Assembly (NCBI GenBank): GCA_902567785.1
Contig: CACFOR010000001.1
Span: 1 to 64,000, forward strand
Origin: an uncultured Pelagibacteraceae bacterium
Lineage (GTDB): Bacteria > Pseudomonadota > Alphaproteobacteria > Pelagibacterales > Pelagibacteraceae
DNA length: 64,000 bases
Direction: 5' to 3'
In this document: positions 8,774 to 17,093 of the stretch, one piece after another
Layout of the letters: each line of letters opens with the position of its first letter
Position numbering within the stretch: position 1 is the stretch's first letter
Program-made: the position numbers and the translations under genes
Notes under the pieces: generated by a model
The model's database searches: none
What the model saw: the letters and a program-made list of their open reading frames with translations, nothing else
Told to the model about the DNA's origin: nothing

Positions 8774-9313
8774 ATGAAAATGAAAAACAATAAATTAGAA
8801 GCTTCTCTTAATAAATTATTTTCTAACTCAGGGTATAAAATGGTAGATGTCAGCGACAAGAATACTACACACCGAAAAGCTTTGGCAACTGGGGAAATAG
8901 TTTTAAGCCAGGAAGTAATTAAGTTGATCAAAGATAAAAAAATGCCAAAAGGTGATCCTTTATCTATTGCAGAAGTTTCTGGAATAAATGGAGTTAAAAA
9001 AACGAGTGAACTTATTCCTTTATGCCATCCATTGCCTTTAGATCATATATCTTTACACACAGAAATTAATGAGAAGAAAAATTCTATTGTTGTTTACTGT
9101 TTGGTTTCCGCAAATTCTAAAACAGGCGTGGAAATGGAAGCTCTTTCTGGTGTAACTTCAGCGCTACTAGCTATTTATGACCTTTCAAAAATTGTAGAAC
9201 CAAATTTAAAAATTTCTAACACAAAACTTCTTGTTAAATCTGGGGGAAAAAAGGGTTTATGGACAAATCCAGATGGAATACCCGAAAAAATCAAAAATAT
9301 TTTAAAAATTTAA
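8774..9313 (+). CDS. moaC: Cyclic pyranopterin monophosphate synthase
   Basis: A 179-residue MoaC protein, which converts the MoaA product 3',8-cyclo-GTP into cyclic pyranopterin monophosphate in molybdenum cofactor synthesis. Diagnostic stretches are MVDVSDK near residue 23, KKTSELIPLCHPLPLDH and GVEMEALSGV. The family length is about 160 residues; the extra residues are mostly N-terminal, so a later start is possible, though the first in-frame ATG pair fits best. The gap to moeA is one base, so the two genes form the head of a cofactor operon. Confidence 0.95.
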   Translation: MKMKNNKLEASLNKLFSNSGYKMVDVSDKNTTHRKALATGEIVLSQEVIKLIKDKKMPKGDPLSIAEVSGINGVKKTSELIPLCHPLPLDHISLHTEINEKKNSIVVYCLVSANSKTGVEMEALSGVTSALLAIYDLSKIVEPNLKISNTKLLVKSGGKKGLWTNPDGIPEKIKNILKI

Positions 9314-9314
9314 A

Positions 9315-10556
9315 ATGATTACTTACACTAAAGCTTTAAGATTAATTGAAAAAATTTCTATTAATTTAAAAAGTGAAAAAATTTCATCAACTAATTCAAT
9401 TAATCGAATTGCTGCTGAAAATATTTTATCACCTAATAACAATCCTTTGTCCAATAATACTGCATTTGATGGCTTTGCTATACTTTCAAGAGAAACTAAG
9501 GGATTAAGTAAAAAAAAAATTAAAAAGTTTAAAATATTAAAAACAATTGCAGCCGGAGATGATCCTAAAATTAAAAATTATAAAAAGAATTCAGTAGTTG
9601 AAATAATGACTGGTGGTTTAATCCCAAAACATTACGATTCTATATTACCAGTTGAGAGGGCCAAATTTTTTCCTTCAAACAAAAGACCTACTCATTTAAT
9701 GGTAGGGGAAAAAGTTAAAAAATTTTCACACGTGAGGTTAGCAGGAGAAGATTATAAAAAAAGGGATATTGTAATTAAAAAGGGCGAGTTAATAAAACCA
9801 AAACATTTAATGGCTTTTACATCATTAGGCGTTAAAAAAATATTAGTAAAAAAAAAACCAAAAATAATTTTCTTTAGCACTGGTAATGAAATAGTAGATT
9901 ATAAAAAGAAGAATATTCCTGTTTGGAAAGTGAGAAATTCTAACAATAACTATTTTATGGCTTTAGCTAATATTATGAACTTAGAAATTATAAATGGAGG
10001 AACAATTAAAGATAGTAATTCAAATAAATTAAAAAAATCTTTAAGAAAGTTTTTAAAATCAGATATTGATTTATTTGTAACTTCAGGAGCAATTTCTGCG
10101 GGAAAATATGACTTCATACCTAAGCTTATTAGAAATTTTGGGTTTAAAAATTGTTTTAAGGGTGTAGCCATCAAACCAGGAAGACCAATCATGCTATCAA
10201 AACTCAAGAATAAATATTTTTTTGGTCTGCCAGGAAATCCAATTTCTTGCGCAGCAGGATTTCGTTTTTTTATTTATCCCTTGCTACGTAATAGTTTAGG
10301 AATGGCAAAAGAAAAAAAATTTAAAGCTAATTTAATTAACAAATATTCAAAATCAAAGAACATGACCCATTTTGCGCGATGTTTAATAAATGTTAATACT
10401 AAGGGGTTAGGAAAATTGCAGGCTTTGCATGGGCAGCAGTCTCATAGAATTGAGCCATTCGTAAAAGCAAACTGTTGGGGTATTTTTCCTGCGGGTAAAG
10501 AACAATTTAAATCTGGAAAAATTATTGAATATGTAGATTTAATTCCCAATAGTTGA
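9315..10556 (+). CDS. moeA: Molybdopterin molybdotransferase
   Basis: A 413-residue MoeA homologue, which inserts molybdate into adenylylated molybdopterin. Visible motifs include NTAFDGFAI near residue 50, IAAGDDP, EIMTGG, FFSTGNEIV and the catalytic-domain TSGAISAGKYDF, followed by KPGRPIMLSKL and FFGLPGNPISCAAGF. The domain order (MoeA N domain, MPT-binding domain, C domain) is complete. It is strongly Lys-rich, as expected at this base composition. It follows moaC immediately and precedes the sulfite dehydrogenase genes, its likely client. Confidence 0.95.
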   Translation: MITYTKALRLIEKISINLKSEKISSTNSINRIAAENILSPNNNPLSNNTAFDGFAILSRETKGLSKKKIKKFKILKTIAAGDDPKIKNYKKNSVVEIMTGGLIPKHYDSILPVERAKFFPSNKRPTHLMVGEKVKKFSHVRLAGEDYKKRDIVIKKGELIKPKHLMAFTSLGVKKILVKKKPKIIFFSTGNEIVDYKKKNIPVWKVRNSNNNYFMALANIMNLEIINGGTIKDSNSNKLKKSLRKFLKSDIDLFVTSGAISAGKYDFIPKLIRNFGFKNCFKGVAIKPGRPIMLSKLKNKYFFGLPGNPISCAAGFRFFIYPLLRNSLGMAKEKKFKANLINKYSKSKNMTHFARCLINVNTKGLGKLQALHGQQSHRIEPFVKANCWGIFPAGKEQFKSGKIIEYVDLIPNS

Positions 10557-10592
10557 AATTTTTTTTTCAACTAAAAAGTGAAAATCAGTTCG

Positions 10593-10620
10593 TTGATATT
10601 GTTACTCAATAGTTTACAAT
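10593..10620 (+). promoter_or_regulatory. Predicted sigma70-type promoter of the sulfite dehydrogenase genes
   Basis: TTGATA (10593-10598) and TACAAT (10615-10620) are separated by 16 bp, with the -10 about 28 bp before the ATG at 10648. The short leader carries a GGGGGA ribosome site (10639-10644). It would let sorA be expressed more strongly than the cofactor genes moaC and moeA upstream. Confidence 0.5.
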
Positions 10621-10647
10621 AATTCTAAACTACAACTTGGGGGAAAA

Positions 10648-11871
10648 ATGAAAAATAGAAATATAAAAAAAATTGATAGTAGTAAAAGGAATTTTTTAAC
10701 AGGCTCAGTTACTTTGGCCGGAGTGGCTGCCGCAACGTCGGTACTGCCAATTACAATTGTAAACGCTAATCATAGAGATTCTAGCCCAAAAGGTTTGCCA
10801 GATTTTATTAGCTGGAAAGATAGAAATGCTTTAATTGTTCATTCAGATAAAGGAATCGAGACACACAGAAGTGCAATTGGGGAAAGTTTAATAACTCCAA
10901 ATAGAAATATTTACATTAGAAATAATATGCCGACTATGTCCGACACACAAATCGGGGATAGAAATAATTGGAAAGTAAGTATTAAAGGAGTTAAGAATCC
11001 TAAAACTTTTTCTTTAGCACAATTAAAAAAATTAGGCCACACAACAATGGCAACGATATTACAATGCTCAGGAAATGGCAGAGGTTTTTTTGCACATAAA
11101 GTTAGAGGATCTCAATGGAAAACTGGAGCAGCAGCATGTGTTCTTTGGACAGGGGTTCCTATGAAATTGGTGGTAGATGCATGCGGTGGTATTGATAGCG
11201 ATGCAGTTTTTATGACATCAGCAGGTGTTGATCACGAGCCTACAGGTTTAGATCCAAAAAAAGCTAAAGTTGAAAGATCTGTTCCAAAAAAAGTTTATAA
11301 AGATGCAATGTTGGCCTGGGAAATGAATGGAGTTCCTTTGCCTAATGCACATGGTGGCCCTTTAAGAATGGTTACCCCAGGATATTTTGGTATTAACAAT
11401 GTTAAACATCTTGGCCAAGTTGCTTTCACCAAAACTGAATCAACTGTTAAATATATGAAATCAAGTTATCGAATATCTCCAATTGGAAAAAAAGGTTCAC
11501 AATATCCTTCATGTTGGGAAATGCCTGTAAAATCTTGGATAACTAGACCAACAGATGAAACTGGTACAGTTAAAGCAGGAAATGTCCAAATAGTCGGTGT
11601 AGCTATGGGTGGAACTAAAAAAGTTAGAAGTGTTAAAGTTTCAATTGATGGAGGACAAAGCTGGAAGAGAGCGAAATTCGCTGGTCCTGATCTTGGAAAA
11701 TACGCATGGAGACAGTTTGTTCTTGAAGCAAATTTAACACCGGGAAATTACAATCTTGCAAGCAAGGCTTCTGGTGGCGGAAATACTCAACCCGAGCTAA
11801 GAATGGAAAATAGAAGAGGCTACGCTCATAATGGTTGGAAAGATCATAGCGTAAATATTAAAGTCGTATAA
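10648..11871 (+). CDS. sorA: Periplasmic sulfite dehydrogenase, molybdopterin subunit
   Basis: A 407-residue protein of the sulfite oxidase family. After an N-terminal export signal (residues 1 to about 40, SSKRNFLTG followed by an Ala/Val-rich core) comes the Moco domain with the Mo-ligating cysteine in ILQCSGNGRGFF, then the C-terminal Mo-co dimerisation domain (VKVSIDGGQSW, ENRRGYAHNGW). It is expected to oxidise sulfite to sulfate in the periplasm and pass electrons to the cytochrome c encoded next. The Tat-like motif has Lys-Arg instead of Arg-Arg. A role in detoxifying sulfite from sulfonate or DMSP metabolism is inference. Confidence 0.9.
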   Translation: MKNRNIKKIDSSKRNFLTGSVTLAGVAAATSVLPITIVNANHRDSSPKGLPDFISWKDRNALIVHSDKGIETHRSAIGESLITPNRNIYIRNNMPTMSDTQIGDRNNWKVSIKGVKNPKTFSLAQLKKLGHTTMATILQCSGNGRGFFAHKVRGSQWKTGAAACVLWTGVPMKLVVDACGGIDSDAVFMTSAGVDHEPTGLDPKKAKVERSVPKKVYKDAMLAWEMNGVPLPNAHGGPLRMVTPGYFGINNVKHLGQVAFTKTESTVKYMKSSYRISPIGKKGSQYPSCWEMPVKSWITRPTDETGTVKAGNVQIVGVAMGGTKKVRSVKVSIDGGQSWKRAKFAGPDLGKYAWRQFVLEANLTPGNYNLASKASGGGNTQPELRMENRRGYAHNGWKDHSVNIKVV

Positions 11872-11904
11872 AGATTTTAAAATTTAATATATAAAATTTT
11901 TGTA

Positions 11905-12231
11905 ATGAGAATTTTTAAAATTTTTATTGTTATTTTATTATTTTCATTTCCCTTAACAATAAATCTACAAGCAGATTCAGAAAAAATGGCTTTGGGCTTG
12001 GATGTTTATAACAATAAAGCGGCGTGTGGCGCTTGTCATATTTTAAAGGCAGCCGCATCAGAAGGTAATATAGGTCCAAATTTAGATATTTTAAAACCTA
12101 CAGAAGAACAAGTGAAACTTATTGTAACAGAAGGGCTAGGAGTAATGCCAGCATTTGGAGAGGAGGGTATATTAACTTCAGAAGAGATTGATGCTGTTTC
12201 ACATTATGTTTTTACTAGTACAAATAAATAA
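11905..12231 (+). CDS. sorB: Sulfite dehydrogenase cytochrome c subunit
   Basis: A 108-residue protein with a cleavable signal peptide (hydrophobic residues 3-22, LQADS at the cleavage region) and a single haem c site CGACH near residue 45, with a late Met in GVMPAFG as the probable axial ligand. It begins 33 bp after sorA, so it matches the SorB role of accepting electrons from the Mo centre in the periplasm. Small class-I cytochromes diverge quickly, so the assignment rests on position as much as on sequence. Confidence 0.85.
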   Translation: MRIFKIFIVILLFSFPLTINLQADSEKMALGLDVYNNKAACGACHILKAAASEGNIGPNLDILKPTEEQVKLIVTEGLGVMPAFGEEGILTSEEIDAVSHYVFTSTNK

Positions 12232-12276
12232 TTTAAAGTAATTAACAAAACATAATTTTTGTGGTTAACTTAATAT

Positions 12277-13266
12277 ATGTTAGTAGATCCATTTCAACGA
12301 AAAATATCCTACGTAAGAATTTCAGTCACGGATCGTTGCGATTTTAGATGTACTTATTGCATGTCCGAAGAGATGCAGTTTCTTCCGAAAAAGGACCTTT
12401 TGTCTTTAGAGGAATTAGAAAGGTTAAGCAATGCACTTATAGAACTTGGTGTTAAAAAAATAAGAATTACTGGTGGAGAACCTTTAGTTAGAAAAAATAT
12501 ATTACATTTGATTAATGGCGTTGGAAAAAAAATAGGAAAAGGCTTGGAAGAACTTACTGTAACAACAAACGGTTCTCAGCTTGAGCGTTATGCTAAGGAT
12601 TTATTTAAAAATGGTGTTAAAAGAATTAATATTTCATTAGACACATTAGATAAAAATAAATTTAAATTAATTACAAGAACTGGCGATTTTAATAAAGTTA
12701 TTACGGGAATTAATGCCGCAAAAGAAGCAGACATGAAAATTAAGATTAATACTGTAGCTCTCAAGGGTATTAATGATAATGAGATTTTAAATTTAGTTAA
12801 TTGGTGTGGAGAAAATAAATTTGGATTAACATTTATCGAAGTTATGCCAATGGGTGAAATAGGTGAAAAGAGAGCCGATCAATATATGCCATTAACCGAT
12901 GTAAAAAGTTTAATACAAACTAAATATAGTCTTTCTGATGATCCTTTAAAGACCGGAGGTCCTGCAAGATATGTTCACTGTCATGAAACTGATCAAAAAA
13001 TAGGATTTATAACTCCGCACACTCATAATTTTTGCGAAAGTTGCAATCGGGTGAGAATTACATGCACAGGTGAGATGTACATGTGTTTAGGTCAACAAGA
13101 TAAGGCAGATTTAAAGACACCTTTAAGAAAAAGCAAAAATAATGACTTATTAAAAGAAACTATATATGAGGCTATTTCACGAAAACCCAAGGGGCATGAT
13201 TTTGTTATCGAAAGAAAAAAAGATGAAAAATTTGTTCCTAGACATATGAATGTAACTGGTGGGTAA
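12277..13266 (+). CDS. moaA: GTP 3',8-cyclase (radical SAM)
   Basis: A 329-residue MoaA. The radical-SAM cluster motif CDFRCTYC lies near residues 20-27 and the second cluster site is formed by FCESCNRVRITCTGEMYMC near the C-terminus. GGEPL and the SLDTLD segment are also present. It ends in two glycines (VTGG), the MoaA C-terminal GG needed for activity. It performs the first step of molybdenum cofactor synthesis. It heads a tight moaA-moaD-moaE block downstream of sorAB. Confidence 0.96.
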   Translation: MLVDPFQRKISYVRISVTDRCDFRCTYCMSEEMQFLPKKDLLSLEELERLSNALIELGVKKIRITGGEPLVRKNILHLINGVGKKIGKGLEELTVTTNGSQLERYAKDLFKNGVKRINISLDTLDKNKFKLITRTGDFNKVITGINAAKEADMKIKINTVALKGINDNEILNLVNWCGENKFGLTFIEVMPMGEIGEKRADQYMPLTDVKSLIQTKYSLSDDPLKTGGPARYVHCHETDQKIGFITPHTHNFCESCNRVRITCTGEMYMCLGQQDKADLKTPLRKSKNNDLLKETIYEAISRKPKGHDFVIERKKDEKFVPRHMNVTGG

Positions 13267-13274
13267 TATTTTTT

Positions 13275-13541
13275 ATGGAAATTAAAATAAAACTTCACGG
13301 ATCTTCAAAAATGTTAAGTGAAAATGAAACTTTACTTATCGAATTACCTGAAAATTCAAATATAGGCCAACTTCGAAATAGTCTTAAAAAATTAATTAAT
13401 GAAAAGTATTCAAAAAATAATCTAACAAATTTACCAAACTCAGCTGCCTTTTTTAGTGAGAAAAATGAAATTATTAATGATAACTATAAATTAAAAAATA
13501 AAGAATTAATTTCAATCATTCCTCCTATTGGCGGTGGTTAA
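13275..13541 (+). CDS. moaD: Molybdopterin synthase small (sulfur carrier) subunit
   Basis: An 88-residue ubiquitin-like protein ending in PPIGGG, the C-terminal Gly-Gly that is thiocarboxylated and donates sulfur to molybdopterin. The internal IELPENSNIGQL and the late NDNYKLKNKELISIIPP fit MoaD. The stop codon overlaps the moaE start by one base (TAATG), which secures equal expression of the two synthase subunits. No dedicated activating enzyme (MoeB) is in the window. Confidence 0.93.
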   Translation: MEIKIKLHGSSKMLSENETLLIELPENSNIGQLRNSLKKLINEKYSKNNLTNLPNSAAFFSEKNEIINDNYKLKNKELISIIPPIGGG

Positions 13542-13999
13542 TGAGTATTCACACTGCTCTAGTTAAGACAGAAGGGGAAAAAATTTCTGTAGAAAATGCT
13601 AAAAAATTCATCTATTCGGGTGATCATGGAGCAGAATCTATCTTTATCGGGAGAGTAAGAAATGAAAATAGCGGAAAAAAAGTAACAGCTGTAACCTATG
13701 ATGCTCATGATCAAGCTGTAATTAAGTCTTTCAAATTAATCTGCAGTAATGCTAAAAATAAATTTGATAAAAATGCTAAGATTTTTTTAGAACATGCAAA
13801 AGGATATGCTTCAGTAGGTGAAATAAGTATTTTAATAGCAGTTGGATCAGGGCATAGAGATGAAGCATTTAAAATTTGTAGATATATTCTTGAGGAAGTA
13901 AAACACCAGTCCCCAATATGGAAAAAAGAGCATTATTTGGATGGAAAAGAAGAATGGCTACCAGGTCATTCTTTAAGACCAAAGAAAGAAGTTAAATAA
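13541..13999 (+). CDS. moaE: Molybdopterin synthase catalytic subunit
   Basis: A 152-residue MoaE. Family motifs are GAESIFIGRVRNENSGK, AVTYDAHDQAV, VGSGHRDEAF and the lysine-bearing PIWKKEHYLDGKEEW, where the lysines act in sulfur transfer from MoaD to the precursor. It overlaps moaD upstream and a DMT transporter gene downstream by one base each. It closes the set of Moco genes in this window; mogA, moeB and mobA functions must lie elsewhere or be absent. Confidence 0.95.
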   Translation: MSIHTALVKTEGEKISVENAKKFIYSGDHGAESIFIGRVRNENSGKKVTAVTYDAHDQAVIKSFKLICSNAKNKFDKNAKIFLEHAKGYASVGEISILIAVGSGHRDEAFKICRYILEEVKHQSPIWKKEHYLDGKEEWLPGHSLRPKKEVK

Positions 14000-14901
14000 T
14001 GTCAAAGGACAAAACTAATTCTGCAATTTTAATAGTTTTGATAGCTGGAATATTATGGTCATTTGGTGCTTTGGTTGTTAGGTATATTGAAGATGCACGT
14101 TCAGTGCCTTGGCAATATCTTTTTTTTAGAGGGTTAACTATTTTTGTTCTTTTAAATCTTTATCTATTTATTAAAGAAGGTAAATCTTTTATTGAAAATT
14201 ACAAAAAAGTTGATTTATCGGTTGTTATAGGTGGCATGGGTTTTGCTACTGCTTTTATTGGTTTTATTTGGTCAATCACTCATACTTCTGCAGCTGTTAC
14301 CCTTATGATGCTTGCAGCGATGCCATTCATGACAGCAGTACTTGGATATGTTTTTCTTAAAGAAAAAGTTTCTTCAACTACTATGCTTGCAATTATTATT
14401 GCTGCTGCTGGAATTTCTTTTATGGCCTTCAATAGCAGTAAGATAGGAACATTATTTGGTTTATTGCTTGGTCTTTTGTCTTCCTTAGGTTTTTCAATTG
14501 GTTCTGTTAGCTTGAGATGGAATAAAAGAACACCAACTTTTACAACTGTTTCCTTAGCAGGATTGTTTTGTGCAATTATTTCTTTCATTGTGTTAATGAT
14601 TGATGATCAAAGTTTTTTTACTACTTTTAGAAATTCTTCACTCTCGGCATTACATGGAGCTTTAGTATGTTCAGGTTTAATTCTTTATACTATTGGTTCT
14701 AAGAATTTACCTGCTGCAGACCTTACTTTATTATCATTAACAGAAGTTTTAGGAGGTATTTTTTGGGTTTGGCTTCCAATTTTTGGAATTAATGAAATTC
14801 CAACGGCTAATACAATCATAGGAGGTTTTATCATGACCTTCGCAATTCTTTTTTATAGTTTAAATACCAAGAGAAACAGAAGATTTATAGGATTAAACTA
14901 A
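13999..14901 (+). CDS. DMT-superfamily (EamA) transporter
   Basis: A 300-residue inner-membrane protein with about ten hydrophobic segments arranged as two EamA repeats (first from GILWSFGALVVRYI, second from LLSSLGFSIGSVSLRW). A basic tail follows the last helix. EamA proteins export or import small metabolites and substrate cannot be predicted. The start overlaps the moaE stop, so it is probably in the same transcript as moaA-D-E, which might point to sulfite, sulfonate or another sulfur compound; that is only contextual. Confidence 0.88.
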   Translation: MSKDKTNSAILIVLIAGILWSFGALVVRYIEDARSVPWQYLFFRGLTIFVLLNLYLFIKEGKSFIENYKKVDLSVVIGGMGFATAFIGFIWSITHTSAAVTLMMLAAMPFMTAVLGYVFLKEKVSSTTMLAIIIAAAGISFMAFNSSKIGTLFGLLLGLLSSLGFSIGSVSLRWNKRTPTFTTVSLAGLFCAIISFIVLMIDDQSFFTTFRNSSLSALHGALVCSGLILYTIGSKNLPAADLTLLSLTEVLGGIFWVWLPIFGINEIPTANTIIGGFIMTFAILFYSLNTKRNRRFIGLN

Positions 14902-14914
14902 TGTCGCAGCGACA
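14902..14914. repeat. Perfect inverted repeat between EamA and pseudoazurin genes
   Basis: TGTCGC and GCGACA flank a single A immediately after the transporter stop codon. The GC-rich 6-bp arms stand out in an AT-rich genome. It could be a regulator site for the pseudoazurin gene 50 bp downstream; the loop is too short for a good hairpin terminator. Confidence 0.3.
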
Positions 14915-14964
14915 ATCTTAGAGCTTAATTTTTTTTAAAATTATTATTACTTTTAAAAGTAACA

Positions 14965-15390
14965 ATGAAAAAAATAACTTTATTACTTTTTATATTACTT
15001 ATATCACAACCATCTTTTAGCGCAGATCAAACCATAGAAATGCTTAACAAATTAGGCAAGGAACATATGGTTTATTCAGAAAAAATTGTAAATATTGAAG
15101 TTGGTGATACTGTTTTTTGGAAATCAACAACCCCAGGACATAATGTAGAATTTATAAAAGGGGGAGTTCCAGAAGGTGTAGAAAAATTTAAATCTGCAAT
15201 TAGTAAAGACGCTCAATACACATTTGAAATTCCAGGCATATATGCTTACTGGTGTACACCCCACAAAGGCATGGGAATGATAGGTTTTGTTATAGTAAAT
15301 AATAATAAATCTAATTTAGAAGCGATAAAAAAAATAAAATATCTAGGTAAATCAAAAAAAATAGCTGAAGAATTAATAAGTTCTTTATAA
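14965..15390 (+). CDS. Pseudoazurin (blue copper electron carrier)
   Basis: A 141-residue cupredoxin with a signal peptide (residues 1-19, SFSA cleavage region). Type-1 copper ligands are visible: His59 (PGHN), Cys97 and His100 (YWCTPHKG) and Met105 (GMGM), the spacing of pseudoazurins. It shuttles electrons in the periplasm. Its nearness to sorAB recalls Sinorhizobium, where a pseudoazurin gene sits beside the sulfite dehydrogenase gene, so it may be the electron acceptor of the SorAB pair here. The C-terminus is an extra Lys-rich helix, as in other pseudoazurins. Confidence 0.88.
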   Translation: MKKITLLLFILLISQPSFSADQTIEMLNKLGKEHMVYSEKIVNIEVGDTVFWKSTTPGHNVEFIKGGVPEGVEKFKSAISKDAQYTFEIPGIYAYWCTPHKGMGMIGFVIVNNNKSNLEAIKKIKYLGKSKKIAEELISSL

Positions 15391-15394
15391 ATCT

Positions 15395-15622
15395 TTAGCT
15401 TGGGTTTTTTTTTAAAAATTCAATATAATCAATAATTTCTTGAAATTTTTCATCCTCAATATCCTTATAACTTTTTTGAAATTTTGATTTCACACATATT
15501 GCAACATGGGCGTAAGGATTTCTACCTTTAGGATGATTGGGGTGTTCAGGTAATTGTCCTTTTAAATAATCACCAGCTTCCTGTATGATTTTCCAGAGTT
15601 TACTTGCGTTTTCTTTATTCAT
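15395..15622 (-). CDS. Conserved-looking 75-residue protein of unknown function
   Basis: The protein is soluble, mildly charged, with aromatic and Pro-rich patches (LPEHPNHPKGRNPYAHV) and a helical C-terminus; it has one cysteine. I do not recognise a named domain. Its ATG overlaps the TGA of the preceding 41-residue reading frame (ATGA), so it appears to be the last gene of the transporter operon 17951-15395. It converges on the pseudoazurin gene with a 4-bp gap. Confidence 0.65.
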   Translation of the reverse strand: MNKENASKLWKIIQEAGDYLKGQLPEHPNHPKGRNPYAHVAICVKSKFQKSYKDIEDEKFQEIIDYIEFLKKNPS

Positions 15623-15744
15623 GCCTGTCTAAATTTTAACTTTTTTTTTTCTTCTTTTAATTTTCTTTTTTCTTTAAAAGTTAATTTAGGTTTTTTCATT
15701 ACACTGCTATCTTTAAATGATTTTCCACTATATCTTTTTGACAT
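15619..15744 (-). CDS. Lysine-rich 41-residue microprotein
   Basis: From the ATG at 15744 the frame encodes MSKRYSGKSFKDSSVMKKPK followed by LTFKEKRKLKEEKKKLKFRQA, ending at TGA 15619. More than a third of the residues are Lys or Arg. It begins 9 bp after the MFS transporter stop, and its stop overlaps the start of the 75-residue gene by ATGA. That double fit to operon structure is the main support. No Shine-Dalgarno sequence is evident. Binding to RNA, DNA or the ribosome is possible but unproven. Confidence 0.5.
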   Translation of the reverse strand: MSKRYSGKSFKDSSVMKKPKLTFKEKRKLKEEKKKLKFRQA

Positions 15745-15753
15745 TAATTTTAT

Positions 15754-17043
15754 TTATTTTTTATCACTACTAGAAATATCAGCTCCCGTTGTTGGATCAA
15801 GCTCAATACCTAGCGGTGTAATATTCCTTGGTAGAGGAGTAAATGTAGAGTCCGGATTATCTTTGTAAGGTCTTTTAGTTATTCTGAACATACCAAACAA
15901 ACCAATAATAACGTGAAAAATAAATAAGTGAATAAAAAATCCGTTGGTACCATATTTTGTCATAAGCAATGTGCAAAATATTGGCCCCATCATTGCTCCA
16001 ATACCAAATATTATCTGTAATCCAGCTCCCGCAGCTACAAATTTTTCCTTTGGAATGTAGTCATTTATATATGCAAGGGTTAGCGTGAATAACGGCAAGG
16101 CCATTCCAGCATATAAAGTTGCATATATAAAAAACATTATTTTATCGACACCTACGCTTGTTGCTAAATACATATTTTGTAAAGAGGTTCCCGATGCTAA
16201 TATTGCAAGTATGCAAAAAACTGCAGCAGCAAATGTGCAACAAATTATTATCATTCTTCTATCACTTTTGTCAGAGAAAAAACCTATGGGCCATTGAAAT
16301 ATTCCTCCAGCGAAAGATATTAAAAATATTAATAGTGAAATTTCAAAAATTGTAAAATTCATGGTAGCTGCATAAACTGCTGCTAAAGTGAATATAGCTG
16401 AATGAATAAAACCATTGCAAAACATACTAACTGCTGACAAAGGTGAAATTTTGTATAAATTTTTAATACTTAATGATCCTAATTTTTTAAATTTTGGAGC
16501 TTTACGTTTTGTTAAAAGAATTGGGACCAAAGCAAGAGATAATAAAAGTGAAATTAATATAAATGGTTCATACTTTTCTGGGCTGCTAAAATTTAATAAA
16601 AGTGATCCTGAAGACAGAGCAACCAAAGTCAAAAGCATATAAATTGATAATAGTTGACCTCTTGTTCTGTTAGAGGCACGATCATTCAACCAACTTTCCA
16701 TTACAATAAAAATAGCTACTATGCTGTATCCTGTTAAAAATCTACCTATTGTCCACACAATAGGATTAACAAAAATAGCATGAATTAAAATACTTAAAGA
16801 AGCCATAGATGCAAAAGCAGCAAACACTCTTATGTGCCCAACTTTAGAAACCATTGTAGGAATTGTGTTAGCTCCAGCAAAATACCCTACAAAATATCCT
16901 GACATCATCGCCCCTGTTGCAAGAAAATTAAATTCTTCAATTACCGCTCTAACACCAAGCAGATTACCCTGGAAACCATGTGCAATCATAAGTATTCCGT
17001 AACCTGTAAAAAGAGCCCAAGAACTTTTTAATATTTTTCCCAT
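15754..17043 (-). CDS. MFS transporter, YcaD-like
   Basis: A 12-helix major facilitator of about 429 residues. A MESWLND motif after helix 4, AARFLTGYS-type packing (IGRFLTGYSI) and FFSDKSDRR in the central loop mark the family. I chose the ATG at 17043 because the residues before it (a TTG start at 17082 would add 13) are polar and precede the natural first helix. The substrate is unknown. The C-terminal tail is soluble and Pro/Thr-rich. It is the second gene after the DMT transporter on this strand. Confidence 0.87.
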   Translation of the reverse strand: MGKILKSSWALFTGYGILMIAHGFQGNLLGVRAVIEEFNFLATGAMMSGYFVGYFAGANTIPTMVSKVGHIRVFAAFASMASLSILIHAIFVNPIVWTIGRFLTGYSIVAIFIVMESWLNDRASNRTRGQLLSIYMLLTLVALSSGSLLLNFSSPEKYEPFILISLLLSLALVPILLTKRKAPKFKKLGSLSIKNLYKISPLSAVSMFCNGFIHSAIFTLAAVYAATMNFTIFEISLLIFLISFAGGIFQWPIGFFSDKSDRRMIIICCTFAAAVFCILAILASGTSLQNMYLATSVGVDKIMFFIYATLYAGMALPLFTLTLAYINDYIPKEKFVAAGAGLQIIFGIGAMMGPIFCTLLMTKYGTNGFFIHLFIFHVIIGLFGMFRITKRPYKDNPDSTFTPLPRNITPLGIELDPTTGADISSSDKK

Positions 17044-17047
17044 TGAA

Positions 17048-17065
17048 AGAGTGTAATTAAACTCT
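17048..17065. promoter_or_regulatory. 18-bp near-perfect palindrome upstream of the MFS gene
   Basis: AGAGTGTAATTAAACTCT matches its reverse complement at eight of nine arm positions and ends 5 bp before the MFS start codon. Location and symmetry fit an operator for a dimeric regulator or a small hairpin controlling ribosome access. No regulator gene is adjacent. Confidence 0.3.
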
Positions 17066-17093
17066 CCCGAGGTTAATTGCAACTAGATAATTC

